Shown: positions 15,331 to 23,581, counted from the stretch's first letter. The stretch is 24,663 nt of DNA from an uncultured Campylobacter sp. (GCF_938041645.1 NZ_CALIST010000041.1:1-24663), one strand, 5' to 3'. The notes: generated by a model not told the origin, from the sequence alone. Program-made: numbers and translations.

Positions 15331-16353
15331 ATGGATAGAAAAAAAATCTACAACCCCTTTTCCGACGAGACGCTTACCGATCGCAAGGTCTTCGGCGGCA
15401 ATCCGCAGGGCATTTTAAATTTTACCAAGGCGAAATATCAATGGGCGCTGAAGCTTTGGGATCTGATGGAGGCCAACACCTGGTTTCCTAAAGAGGTCGA
15501 TACCACGGACGACGTGCGCGATTATAACTTCAATCTCACAAGCGCCGAGAAGCGGATGTACGATCTCGTGTGGAGCCAGCTGATATCTATGGATAGCTTT
15601 CAGACCAACAATCTTGCCGATAATATCAACCCCTACATCACGGCTCCGGAGATCAACGCCGTGCTTGCGCGCCAAGCCTACGAGGAGGCCAACCACAGCA
15701 AATCCTACGCCGTCATGGTCGAGGCGATCTGTGAAAACACCGATCTGATTTACGAGATGGAGAAGCACGACGATATGCTCCGCAGGAAAAACGACTATAT
15801 CTCAAGCGTCTATGAGGAGCTTGCGGGCGAGGTTAGCGATGATAAGCTGCTGCTAGCGATGGTGGCAAATCAAATTTTAGAGGGGATCTACTTCTACAGC
15901 GGCTTTACGTCGATCTATGCGCTTGCTCGTGCGGGCAAGATGCTGGGCAGTGCGCAGATGATCCGCTTCATACAGCGCGACGAGATCACGCATCTGCTGC
16001 TATTTCAAAACATGATAAATTCCGTCCGCAAGGAGCGCGCCGATCTGTTTAATAAGCGCAACGTGGATAAAATTTACGAGATGTTCGAGACGGCGGGAAA
16101 CTTAGAGATCGATTGGGGCAAATACATCACGGATAATCAAATCATGGGCTTTACGGACGACATTATCGAAGAATACATCCACTACCTGGTCGATCAGCGC
16201 CTGCTTGCCATTGGACTTGAGAAGCGATACGGTGCTAAACACCCGATAAAATGGGTAGATGATTTTTCTAAATTTAACGATCAAAAGAGCAACTTTTTCG
16301 AGAGCAAGGTCACGAACTACAGCAAAGGAAGCTTGAGTTTCGATGATTTTTAG
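15331..16353 (+). CDS. nrdB: Class Ia ribonucleoside-diphosphate reductase, radical-bearing small (beta) subunit
   Basis: 340 aa. The diiron ligand motifs are all visible: SMDSFQ (first Asp), YEEANHSKSY with Glu119 and His122 and the radical tyrosine equivalent Tyr126, a central LEGIYFYSGF helix with its Glu, and RDEITHLLLF with the final ExxH. The C-terminus ends in LSFDDF, the acidic/aromatic tail by which beta docks onto NrdA. It supplies the oxygen-derived tyrosyl radical for converting ribonucleoside diphosphates to deoxy forms. nrdA is not in the window, as is usual for Campylobacter, where the two genes are unlinked. Its closeness to nrdDG places oxygen-dependent and oxygen-sensitive reductases side by side. 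Confidence 0.95.
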   Translation: MDRKKIYNPFSDETLTDRKVFGGNPQGILNFTKAKYQWALKLWDLMEANTWFPKEVDTTDDVRDYNFNLTSAEKRMYDLVWSQLISMDSFQTNNLADNINPYITAPEINAVLARQAYEEANHSKSYAVMVEAICENTDLIYEMEKHDDMLRRKNDYISSVYEELAGEVSDDKLLLAMVANQILEGIYFYSGFTSIYALARAGKMLGSAQMIRFIQRDEITHLLLFQNMINSVRKERADLFNKRNVDKIYEMFETAGNLEIDWGKYITDNQIMGFTDDIIEEYIHYLVDQRLLAIGLEKRYGAKHPIKWVDDFSKFNDQKSNFFESKVTNYSKGSLSFDDF

Positions 16354-16632
16354 CGGATTTTGCGATTTTAAATTTTGCTTTGCCGCATCGCGGTACGGAT
16401 ACTTTGCAGAAACTTGTCCTGCGCGGTACGGACGTGCGATGAGCGCAGAAAGCGTATTACCTGCAAAATTTTTAAAATTTAGCCGCGCTATGTATTTAAA
16501 CGCAGCTCATGCTCTTTTGGCGCGGAATGGGCGCTTTGGCGGCATTTTTAAAAGCTCTATCGGTTTGGAATTTAAACATAGCAAAAGCTTTTGCGGCTTT
16601 AAATTTAGAGCCGGTTCGAGCGGGAGCGCGTC

Positions 16633-17268
16633 ATGGTCCCGCTAGAGCGGCTGCGCTGCGAAAAGATGGCGAACGACATCGTCGAGCAGGTTAGCTTAAA
16701 TCCCGCGCTTTTTGAGGCGTTTTGCAGTGTCGCTAGAAGCGAGTTTGCTCCGCTGGGCGCGCACGCTTTCAGCCTCAACGCACAGCCCATTTTGGCAAGC
16801 CAGTGGATCAGCTCGCCGCTAACGGTCGCGCGTATGACGATGGCGCTAAACGTGGATCCGAAGGTCGAGAAAATTTTAGAGATCGGCTGCGGTAGCGGCT
16901 ATCAAGCGGCGATTTTAAGCAGGATGGTTCACCGCGTCTTTGCCGTCGAGCGCGTCGAGCGGCTGGTGGGCGAGGCGAAAAGGCACTTCGCAAATCTTGG
17001 GATTTTAAACATCAGCCTGCGCCACGATGACGGCAACGCGGGATGGAAAAATTTCGCCCCTTTTGATAGGATATTGCTCTCTGCGTGCGCCGAGCGGATC
17101 GATGAGCGGCTGTTTGCGCAGCTGGCAATCGGCGGAATTTTGGTCGCTCCGATGAATAGAGGCGGCTCGCAAAAGATCGTTAGATTTAGTAAAATTTCGC
17201 CGTCCGAGATCAAAGAAGAGGAACTCGGCGCTTGCGAATTCGTCCCGTTGGTGCAGGGTCGCGGATAG
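16633..17268 (+). CDS. pcm: Protein-L-isoaspartate O-methyltransferase
   Basis: 211 aa, the usual length. SAM-binding motif I is LEIGCGSGYQAAIL (about residues 79-92), preceded by the substrate-side region ASQWISSPLTVARM. HRVFAVERVERL is the acidic post-motif strand, and FDRILLSACAERI and LAIGGILVAPM are motifs II and III. The enzyme methylates isoaspartyl residues formed by protein ageing so that they can revert to aspartate. GGGAG (16620-16624) precedes ATG 16633. The ~280 bases between nrdB and this gene hold no convincing gene, but do contain an 11-base direct repeat, CGCGGTACGGA, at 16389 and 16422. Confidence 0.92.
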   Translation: MVPLERLRCEKMANDIVEQVSLNPALFEAFCSVARSEFAPLGAHAFSLNAQPILASQWISSPLTVARMTMALNVDPKVEKILEIGCGSGYQAAILSRMVHRVFAVERVERLVGEAKRHFANLGILNISLRHDDGNAGWKNFAPFDRILLSACAERIDERLFAQLAIGGILVAPMNRGGSQKIVRFSKISPSEIKEEELGACEFVPLVQGRG

Positions 17269-17387
17269 ATCTAGCGCGCAGTAAATTTTAAAATTTCCTA
17301 CCGCCGCGGGCGTGTAAATTTAATAGAATTTGCTTTCGCGCTCCGCCGCGAAATCAGAGTTTTATTAATTATTTATTTAAATTCAAG

Positions 17388-17393
17388 TACAAT
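17388..17393 (+). promoter_or_regulatory. -10 box for the McrB-like gene
   Basis: TACAAT sits 29 bases before ATG 17423, preceded by an AT-rich stretch with T-runs (TTTTATTAATTATTTATTTA), the typical Campylobacter promoter upstream pattern. The ribosome site is AAGGA. Confidence 0.5.
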
Positions 17394-17422
17394 ACGCAAT
17401 TTTAATCTTTCAAGGATGAGTC

Positions 17423-19225
17423 ATGCAAGATTTTAGCAAGGAAAAGATAGAGTCGCTGGTCGCCAGCTGGAAAAATCACAACAAAAACCAATTCTGGCTT
17501 AAAAAACAAACCGCGATTTCAAAGTATTTAGGCGAGATAAAGCGCTGCCTCGCAAGCTTTGATGAGACCGAGAACGAGTTTTTGCAAACTTTATATATAA
17601 ATCTCAGCGACGGCAATCTTAGAAGCTGCAAAATTTTATCTCTGGGCGAGAAGTTCGCGCACGCCGAGTATTTCTTTATGGATCAGTTTTTTGATTCCAA
17701 TATTAGCGCGTTTTATTATGATTTCGCTTTCAAAGACCGTATCGTCGGCAAAAAGGAGTTGTTTCCTAAAAATGCCGTAAAAAGCGTAGATAGCGTGCTT
17801 AGCGGCGAGGATAAAAACATCGTCTCGCTTTATGTTTTCATCGAAAATATCGTCAAAAATTTCAATAGCTATTCGCAGGAGCGCACCGCTCGCGATATTT
17901 TCAAACAAAAGCTAGTCAATTTTTACGACGAGCTTTACAGACTTCTTACGGCGGTGGATAGCGCTTTGGCGATCGATTTTTTCGACGTCGCGCTGCATAA
18001 TCAGCCCTTCGTGCTGATGGAATTTTTAAAATCCGCGATAAATGCCGATAATTTCTATCTGATCGACAGCTACCTAAGCGACGACGGGATGTTAAATTTG
18101 GGGCTTGCCGAAGGCGGCGATTTTGCGCAAATTTCGCGCAAGAAGCTCTATCTGCTAGCCAGCATATTTGCGCAGTGCAACGATGAGTTTCCGACGCTCG
18201 TTTATCGCGATGAAACCGCGCAAATTTTATCCTTGCTCTACGACGAAAAGGTTGAAATTTTTGAAGAATTTTACGAAGTAAGCTCGCGATTTATCGCGGA
18301 ATTTACCCCGTATCCGCAGGACGTCGTGGGCGCGGCTAGGATCGTGTATTCGTCGCTGTTTTTCGAATACGTCAAAAACTACAAAAGCGAAGAGGTCGCG
18401 AAAAATACGATATTTTACGGCGCGATCGGTACCGGCAAGACCCGCAGATTGCGATCTTTGATCACCGAAAAGAAGCTTGCGGCGAAAAATTTTCGCTACG
18501 TTTGCCTGCACGAAGGCTTTGAATACCGCGATTTCATCGACGGATTTTACGGCGAAAGCTTCATTAGCGGCGAGTTTAAGGCGCTGTGCAAAGAGGCGCT
18601 AAACGATCCGAAGGGCGAGTATTATTTTTTGATCGACAATGCAAGTGCTGCGAGCTTGGATAAAATTTTTGGCGAGGCTGCGGTGCTTTTGGATCGTCGC
18701 TACGACGAGGAAGACGAGCTTTCGCTGATCCGCACTAAAAACTCCCATGTAATCGACGGCTTTGAAGAGGGCGAGAAAGCGCGCGCAAGCGTCGTTTTAA
18801 AGGACGGCCGCTCATATTTTGCGGTGCCTAAAAATTTATACGTCCTATGCACTCTAAGTGAGCATAAATGCGTTTCGCCGTCGATTGCAAAGGCGTTTAG
18901 ATGGATCAGATGCGAGTGCGATTACGGCGCGCTTGAGGATTATTTAAGAGATCGCGAAATCGTAAATGCAAGCGCGGTCGTTGCGGTTTGCAAGGCGCTG
19001 AATAAATTTATCGCCGATGAGGCAAAGGACTTGGGTGCGATCGGACACGGCGTATTTATGGGGCTCGCGCGCTATCAAAGTGGCGCGCAGATCATGCAAG
19101 AGGGGCTAAACGGCTTCTTTGCCGAGGTGCTTGAACCGATCTTTAGGTGCGCAGCAAGTGGCGAAGATACCGCTACGAACCTTGGCGAGCGCATCGCTGA
19201 AGCCAAGAACGTGTTTAAATTTTAA
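17423..19225 (+). CDS. McrB-like AAA+ ATPase with degenerate Walker B
   Basis: 600 aa. Residues 1 to about 325 are helix-rich and match no family I know. The C-terminal part is an AAA+ module of the McrB/dynein-like type: Walker A GAIGTGKT at 333-340, FEYRDFIDGFYGE resembling McrB's 'sYEdFieG', then YYFLIDNASAASLDKIFGEA where McrB has DEINRANLSKIFGE. Asp405 of Walker B remains, but the following catalytic glutamate is Asn and the NR pair is lost. The sensor stretch NLYVLCTLSEHKCVSPSIA and AFRWIRCE also departs from the usual TMN..D...LD.ALRRRF. Nucleotide binding seems likely and normal hydrolysis doubtful. Codon use is Campylobacter-like, and no mcrC-like gene follows. It may be a diverged restriction or stress-related ATPase, but its role is unknown. 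Confidence 0.7.
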   Translation: MQDFSKEKIESLVASWKNHNKNQFWLKKQTAISKYLGEIKRCLASFDETENEFLQTLYINLSDGNLRSCKILSLGEKFAHAEYFFMDQFFDSNISAFYYDFAFKDRIVGKKELFPKNAVKSVDSVLSGEDKNIVSLYVFIENIVKNFNSYSQERTARDIFKQKLVNFYDELYRLLTAVDSALAIDFFDVALHNQPFVLMEFLKSAINADNFYLIDSYLSDDGMLNLGLAEGGDFAQISRKKLYLLASIFAQCNDEFPTLVYRDETAQILSLLYDEKVEIFEEFYEVSSRFIAEFTPYPQDVVGAARIVYSSLFFEYVKNYKSEEVAKNTIFYGAIGTGKTRRLRSLITEKKLAAKNFRYVCLHEGFEYRDFIDGFYGESFISGEFKALCKEALNDPKGEYYFLIDNASAASLDKIFGEAAVLLDRRYDEEDELSLIRTKNSHVIDGFEEGEKARASVVLKDGRSYFAVPKNLYVLCTLSEHKCVSPSIAKAFRWIRCECDYGALEDYLRDREIVNASAVVAVCKALNKFIADEAKDLGAIGHGVFMGLARYQSGAQIMQEGLNGFFAEVLEPIFRCAASGEDTATNLGERIAEAKNVFKF

Positions 19226-19291
19226 TATTTTCGTTTGAGTAGATTTTTAAGTAAATTTTGCAATAACGGAATTTTATATGGAGTAAAAACA

Positions 19292-19804
19292 ATGGCTGAT
19301 AATGTTGTAAATAATCATAAATATGATGCAGAATATATTAGCTATATTAGAAATGGTAATTCCGCTGCAGTTCTTATTACTAGAGATTTGGTGAAAAGCG
19401 TAAACACAATTGGTAAGTGGATTGATATCATTGAGAGCAATATTCGCGGCAGAATCGACGGAAGAATCAATTTTAACTATTTCATTGTTGAAATTTTTCC
19501 TAGAAAAACTAAGCCGGATTATTCCAAGGCAGCGTCAGAGTATGATAAAAAATATATTACCTGGCAAACGGCTTGCAAAGATATAAAAAATGCGAGAAAC
19601 GTCGGTTGCAAAGGCCCCCGATATAAGATATGGTGTAGCTTGTATAATGACAGGAAGAAAAGGTTAGTACGGAAGTATTATAATAAAAAGTTCGGTAGGT
19701 GGATGCCAGATGGGTGGCTACCTACCGATTCATGTGTTTTAAAAGATAAAATAGAATTTATTGATAACTGGAAATATAAGATCAAATCCATAATAGAATT
19801 ATAA
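19292..19804 (+). CDS. Hypothetical protein, AT-rich gene
   Basis: 170 aa from ATG 19292 with GGAG (19280-19283) upstream. An upstream TTG in frame (19235) lacks this support. The coding text is much richer in A/T and in ATA, AAT, TAT and AGA codons than its neighbours, which suggests recent acquisition. I recognise no family. The protein is soluble, basic and rich in Lys, Tyr, Trp and Asn (for example WCSLYNDRKKRLVRKYY and RWMPDGWLPTD), without signal peptide or membrane helix. It begins 66 bases after the McrB-like gene on the same strand and may be co-transcribed. A 9-bp inverted repeat lies inside it. It ends in a short convergent gap facing moaE. Confidence 0.55.
   Translation: MADNVVNNHKYDAEYISYIRNGNSAAVLITRDLVKSVNTIGKWIDIIESNIRGRIDGRINFNYFIVEIFPRKTKPDYSKAASEYDKKYITWQTACKDIKNARNVGCKGPRYKIWCSLYNDRKKRLVRKYYNKKFGRWMPDGWLPTDSCVLKDKIEFIDNWKYKIKSIIEL
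19692..19728. repeat. 9-bp perfect inverted repeat inside the AT-rich gene
   Basis: TCGGTAGGT (19692-19700) and ACCTACCGA (19720-19728) flank 19 bases. It is GC-richer than its surroundings and lies in the part coding for GRWMPDGWLPTD. It might fold in the mRNA, bind a protein, or be chance. Confidence 0.4.
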
Positions 19805-19856
19805 AACGACTTAAACGCAAATTCACTGGTTTTGAATTAAGACTCGAATAATAAAT

Positions 19857-20366
19857 TTAGCCCAAAAGCCCCGCGCCTCTTACCCTCTGCGAGCGATCCG
19901 CCGCGTAGAACCTCTTCCCGCCTACTACTTTGCCGCCTTCGATTTTACCGCCCTTTACGTCATATTTCCAGATCGGCGCGGCCGCCTTGAAATCCTCCAC
20001 AAACTCGTTTATGAGCGCCAGAGCGACCTTGCGCTGCGGGCTTACGACGCCTGCGACGTAGGAGCTTTCGTGGATCGGCACATCGCCTTTTGAATGTGCA
20101 AAAAGCACGAATGCGCCCTGTGCCGCGGCCTTTTGCTGCCACGCTTCAAACCACGTCCGCAAAATCGGCTCGTAGATATCGAAGCTCAATGCGCAGATGC
20201 CGCCCTCTTCGCGCACGATGCCCACGAAGGTGATAAACGCGCCGCAATTTGCGTCTTTAAATTTAGCATACCAGCGCGATAAAATCGCATCTACATCCAA
20301 GCTGCCCTCATAAATTTCAGGCTCGATCCCGCTTAAAAGTTCTGGATTAAATTTAGCTTCGCTCAT
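19857..20366 (-). CDS. moaE: Molybdopterin synthase catalytic subunit MoaE
   Basis: 169 aa. Family marks are GAFITFVGIVREEGG near residues 43-57, a central strand (VLFAHSKGDVPIHESS) and the catalytic-lysine motif APIWKYD with Lys134. MoaE with MoaD inserts two sulfurs into cyclic pyranopterin monophosphate to form molybdopterin. The N-terminal ~20 residues (NPELLSGIEPEIYEGSLDV) and a glycine-rich tail (KGGKIEGGKVVGGKRFY) extend the core as in other Campylobacter homologues. moaD lies directly upstream, 15 bases away, in the same operon. The product is needed by molybdo/tungsto-enzymes such as the formate dehydrogenase whose cytochrome gene is 1.5 kb away. Confidence 0.93.
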   Translation of the reverse strand: MSEAKFNPELLSGIEPEIYEGSLDVDAILSRWYAKFKDANCGAFITFVGIVREEGGICALSFDIYEPILRTWFEAWQQKAAAQGAFVLFAHSKGDVPIHESSYVAGVVSPQRKVALALINEFVEDFKAAAPIWKYDVKGGKIEGGKVVGGKRFYAADRSQRVRGAGLLG

Positions 20367-20381
20367 CGCCGCCTCCTAAGC

Positions 20382-20603
20382 TTAACCGCCACAAACGGGA
20401 GGCAGAAGGCTCACGCGATCGCCGGATTTAAGTGCAAAATTCGCATCATAAATCATCTTATCGTTTACCGCTACGGCGCAGTTTGCAAGCCACTCGCGCA
20501 GACTTTCGTCCTTTTGCAACTCCGCTTTTACCTCTTGCAAAGAGTTTGCGTTTAGGCGCAGGGGCTCGCGCCCGATCGGCCCCAAAAATTCTATCTCTAC
20601 CAT
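20382..20603 (-). CDS. moaD: Molybdopterin synthase sulfur-carrier subunit MoaD
   Basis: 73 aa, beta-grasp (ubiquitin-like) protein. It ends in VSLLPPVCGG, giving the obligatory C-terminal Gly-Gly that is thiocarboxylated and inserted into the MoaE active site. The body has MVEIEFLGPIG at the start and AVNDKMIYDANFALKSGDRV before the end, standard for MoaD. A Cys directly before GG is slightly unusual in my experience, but the tail is otherwise normal. It is first in the moaD-moaE unit, with AAAGGA before ATG 20603 and divergent from nspC. Confidence 0.93.
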   Translation of the reverse strand: MVEIEFLGPIGREPLRLNANSLQEVKAELQKDESLREWLANCAVAVNDKMIYDANFALKSGDRVSLLPPVCGG

Positions 20604-20629
20604 TTTTGTCCTTTTTTAAAGATTGGGCG

Positions 20630-20635
20630 ATTTTA
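20630..20635 (-). promoter_or_regulatory. -10 box for moaDE
   Basis: TAAAAT on the minus strand, 27 bases upstream of the moaD ATG, in the short AT-rich region shared with the divergent nspC promoter. It is a weak match. Confidence 0.3.
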
Positions 20636-20657
20636 ACCAAAAATTTATAAAATTTTA

Positions 20658-20663
20658 TATAAT
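20658..20663 (+). promoter_or_regulatory. -10 box for nspC
   Basis: TATAAT within TTTTATATAATTGCG lies 28 bases before ATG 20691. The ribosome site is GAGGG. It sits back to back with the moaD promoter. Confidence 0.55.
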
Positions 20664-20690
20664 TGCGTAAAAATTTAATGAGGGAAAACG

Positions 20691-21845
20691 ATGAAAATCG
20701 ATCAAATTTCGACCCCCGCTTACGTGTGCGAGGAGCAAAAACTGGTAAAAAATTTAGAAATTTTACGCGGCGTAGGCGAGCGAAGCGGAGCAAAAATTTT
20801 ATGTGCACTAAAAGGCTTTGCGTTTAGCTTCGCAATGCCTTACGTAGACAAATACCTCTGGGGCGCTACTTGCAGCGGTCTGCACGAGGCGAAATTCGCC
20901 GCGGAATTTATCAAAAACGGCGAAATTCACACATACTCGCCCGCGTTCAAAGAGGATGATTTGGATGAAATTTTAAAAATTTCAAACCATGTCGTGTTCA
21001 ATAGCGCCGCGCAGTGGCAAAAATACCGCGCAAAGGCGCTCGCTGCGGGTGCGTCGTGTGGACTACGGCTAAATCCGCAGACCTCCTTCGCGCCCAAAGA
21101 CGCTTACAATCCGTGCGGCAGCTTTAGCAGGCTCGGGATGAGCCTTGAAGCGCTGCAGCGGGCGATCTTGCAAGACGGCGAGTTTTTGCGCGGCATCTCT
21201 GGGCTACATTTTCACGCGCTGTGCGAAGAGAGCGCTCAGAGCTTAGAACGGGTGCTCGAGGTTTTCGAGGCGAAATTCGGCAAATATTTTAGAACCCTAA
21301 AGTGGCTAAATTTCGGAGGTGGTCATCATATCACGCGCGCAGGTTACGACGTGGAGCTACTGATAGATCTGATCAAAAAATTTCGCGAAAAATACGAAGT
21401 CGAAATTTATCTCGAGCCCGGCGAGGCGGTCGGTTGGGAGTGCGGGTATTTGGTCGCTAGCGTCCTTGACATAGTAGAAAACGACGCTAAAATCGCTATC
21501 TTAGACGCTTCCGCTGAAGCTCATATGCCAGATACCGTTCTGATGCCGTATCGTCCTGCGGTGCGCGGCGAGAGTAAGAGCGGTAAATTTAGCTATCGTT
21601 TCGGCGGAAACACCTGCCTCGCAGGCGACGTCGTGGGGCTTGAGAGCGGACAGCCCGAGTATAAATTTGACGCGCCGCTAAACATCGGCGATCGGGTGAT
21701 TTTCGAGGATCAGATCCACTACACGATCGTGAAAAACACGACCTTTAACGGCATCAAGCTGCCCGATCTCGTCTTAGCGGACGAGCGCGGAGAGGTTTTG
21801 GCAATCAAAAAATTCGGCTACGACGAGTATGCGCGGCGAAACTAG
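20691..21845 (+). CDS. nspC: Carboxynorspermidine decarboxylase
   Basis: 384 aa, PLP-dependent, alanine-racemase/group IV decarboxylase fold. Lys41 in ILCALKGFAFS is the Schiff-base lysine. LHFHALCE and LNFGGGHHITR contribute to phosphate binding, and YLEPGEAVGWECGYL and the late VIFEDQIHYTIVKNTTFNG complete the C-terminal beta domain. NspC decarboxylates carboxyspermidine/carboxynorspermidine, the last step of the alternative polyamine route used by Campylobacter and Vibrio, making spermidine or norspermidine. Its partner dehydrogenase is not in the window. The gene has its own promoter and no close partner: fdhC begins 95 bases later behind another promoter. Confidence 0.93.
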   Translation: MKIDQISTPAYVCEEQKLVKNLEILRGVGERSGAKILCALKGFAFSFAMPYVDKYLWGATCSGLHEAKFAAEFIKNGEIHTYSPAFKEDDLDEILKISNHVVFNSAAQWQKYRAKALAAGASCGLRLNPQTSFAPKDAYNPCGSFSRLGMSLEALQRAILQDGEFLRGISGLHFHALCEESAQSLERVLEVFEAKFGKYFRTLKWLNFGGGHHITRAGYDVELLIDLIKKFREKYEVEIYLEPGEAVGWECGYLVASVLDIVENDAKIAILDASAEAHMPDTVLMPYRPAVRGESKSGKFSYRFGGNTCLAGDVVGLESGQPEYKFDAPLNIGDRVIFEDQIHYTIVKNTTFNGIKLPDLVLADERGEVLAIKKFGYDEYARRN

Positions 21846-21905
21846 CGCCGCACTTAATGCAAAAATGTAATTTTGCTTTGTAAGAAAATTTTTTGCAAAA
21901 AATGA

Positions 21906-21911
21906 TATAAT
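21906..21911 (+). promoter_or_regulatory. -10 box for fdhC-yedF-selD
   Basis: A perfect TATAAT in AATGATATAATCGG, 29 bases before the fdhC ATG. A strong ribosome site AAGGAA follows at 21931-21936. It may drive all three genes downstream. Confidence 0.55.
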
Positions 21912-21940
21912 CGGCTTGAATTTTATATCTAAGGAAATCC

Positions 21941-22900
21941 ATGAAAAGATTGTTTCTCGCGCTTTTTGCCTGTATTTATGCGCAGGCCGAAGAGAAAAAA
22001 TATGCCGATATCGTGCAGGGAAATAGTGATGTTTGGGGCAATGCAAGGCTTGAAAACATCGATAGCTACGGCAATGGCTTCGGTCCGATTTTTCTGCAAT
22101 TTCAAGGACATCTGCAAAGCTCGGGCTTTTTTGCTTGGTTGGCGCTGGGTGCGGTTTTGGGCGTAATCATAGCTTTTATTGGGCACTACGCGATCATAGG
22201 ACCGAAGCACTTCGATCATCATGCGGGCAAGCCGATCTATGCGTTTAATAAATTTGAGCGACTATACCATCTTGTAGCGGCCGTTGCATGGGCGATCTTG
22301 GTTCCGACAGGCTTGATTATGATGTTTGGCGAAGAATTCGGCGGCGGCGCTTTCGTGAGATTTTGTAAAAACGCTCACGGACTGGCTACGATAGCGTTTG
22401 TAATCTCCGTCGTGCCGATGTTCTTGCTGTGGTTTTGGCGTATGCTACCGCGAGCTTACGATATCAAATGGATGATGATCGTGGGCGGCTATTTAAGCAA
22501 AAAGAAGCGCGCGATCCCTGCGGGTAAATTTAACGCAGGCCAAAAGGCGTGGTTTTGGGTCGCGACTTTAGGCGGTATAGTGATGATAGCGACGGGTGCG
22601 TCAATGTTTTTCCTAGACTACGATATCCCTGCGATGAGAAGTGCGCTAGGTATGAGTCAGATCGAAATTTTAAGAGCAAGCGCGATTATTCATAATTTTT
22701 TGGGCGCGGTCTGCGCGGTATTTTTGCTTGTGCATATCTATATGGCGGTCTTTGCGATCAGCGGTGCCATCCACTCGATGATCGACGGATACAAGCCGGA
22801 GGAGGAAGTTTATGTACTTCACCACTACTGGTATCGCGAGCTGCTCGATAAAGGGCAGATCGCTAAATCGCAATTTGAAGCGAAGTACCCGCGCTTATAA
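21941..22900 (+). CDS. fdhC: Formate dehydrogenase cytochrome b subunit (gamma)
   Basis: 319 aa. An N-terminal signal peptide (MKRLFLALFACIYAQA) precedes a ~35-residue periplasmic part and then four or more membrane helices. ERLYHLVAAVAWAIL, FCKNAHGLATIAF and SAIIHNFLGAVCAVFLLVHIYMAVF carry the histidines expected to ligate haem b. The C-terminus ends in a soluble stretch with HHYWYREL. It anchors the periplasmic FdhAB complex and passes electrons from formate to menaquinone. fdhA and fdhB are not in the window. Downstream genes yedF and selD serve selenium metabolism, needed because Campylobacter FdhA contains selenocysteine, and moaDE nearby serve its molybdopterin cofactor. Confidence 0.9.
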   Translation: MKRLFLALFACIYAQAEEKKYADIVQGNSDVWGNARLENIDSYGNGFGPIFLQFQGHLQSSGFFAWLALGAVLGVIIAFIGHYAIIGPKHFDHHAGKPIYAFNKFERLYHLVAAVAWAILVPTGLIMMFGEEFGGGAFVRFCKNAHGLATIAFVISVVPMFLLWFWRMLPRAYDIKWMMIVGGYLSKKKRAIPAGKFNAGQKAWFWVATLGGIVMIATGASMFFLDYDIPAMRSALGMSQIEILRASAIIHNFLGAVCAVFLLVHIYMAVFAISGAIHSMIDGYKPEEEVYVLHHYWYRELLDKGQIAKSQFEAKYPRL

Positions 22901-22984
22901 CTTGGGTAAATTTTATGCGGGCCTGCTTGCGTACGGCTCGCATTAGCTTTGAGGTTCAAAGAATTTTATTTTTAAGGATTACAT

Positions 22985-23581
22985 ATGCAACTAGATTGTC
23001 GCAATTTAAATTGCCCGGAACCGCTTTTACGCGCTAAAAAAGCTCTCGGCGAGCTAAAAATCGGAGAGAATTTAGAAATTTTGGTAAACGACGTAGCGCC
23101 GCGCGAAAACATAAAACGTTTTTTGGCTAAAAACGGCTTTGAGGCGCAAATTTCACAAGCGGGCGCCGACACGCTTATAAAAACCGTAAAAACGGACGAG
23201 CTGAAAGATGCAAATATCGACGATATTTATTGTGACGTCACGGCGCCAAAAAGAGGCAAGGTGATATTCCTAAGCGAGGAGCAGTGCGGAAGCGGTCCGA
23301 TCGGAAAGAGCCTGCTTGCTAAATTTTTAGGCGCGGCGCTAAACTTAGACGAAAAGCCCGTAAAGGTCATCTGCGTAAATAACGCCGTGCATATAACCAC
23401 GAACCGCGGCCACGAATCTTTCGAGGCGATTAAGAAGCTAAACGAAGCGGGAGCTGAAATTTTAAGCTGCGGAAGCTGTCTGGAGAGCTATAAACTAGTC
23501 GATAAGCTCTCGATCGGCGAGATTTCAAATGCATACGAAATCATGGACGTCCTATCAAAATACGAAGTAATCAAACTATGA
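22985..23581 (+). CDS. yedF: YedF-family TusA/DsrE-like protein linked to selenium metabolism
   Basis: 198 aa with two domains. Residues 1-75 are a TusA (SirA)-like domain: LDCRNLNCPEPLLRAKKAL with Cys10 in the CPEP motif. Residues 85-198 form a DsrE-like domain, beginning KVIFLSEEQCGSGPIG and containing ILSCGSCLESYKL with a CxxC pair (SCGSC). This architecture is the selenium-associated YedF type, often found beside selD in Campylobacter and other Sec-using bacteria. It is thought to handle sulfur/selenium as a persulfide or perselenide, although its exact reaction is not established as far as I know. An AAGGA site precedes ATG 22985. Its stop overlaps the selD start as ATGA (23578-23581), so the two are translationally coupled. 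Confidence 0.88.
   Translation: MQLDCRNLNCPEPLLRAKKALGELKIGENLEILVNDVAPRENIKRFLAKNGFEAQISQAGADTLIKTVKTDELKDANIDDIYCDVTAPKRGKVIFLSEEQCGSGPIGKSLLAKFLGAALNLDEKPVKVICVNNAVHITTNRGHESFEAIKKLNEAGAEILSCGSCLESYKLVDKLSIGEISNAYEIMDVLSKYEVIKL

Noticed and set aside
16389..16432. Direct repeat CGCGGTACGGA as a possible attachment or CRISPR-like repeat
   Set aside because: Only two 11-base copies 33 bases apart, with no further units or adjacent cas or integrase genes.
16343..16645. 100-codon frame between nrdB and pcm
   Set aside because: It overlaps the end of nrdB and the start of pcm, and its product is low-complexity Phe/Ser/Arg text from AAATTT-type spacer DNA.
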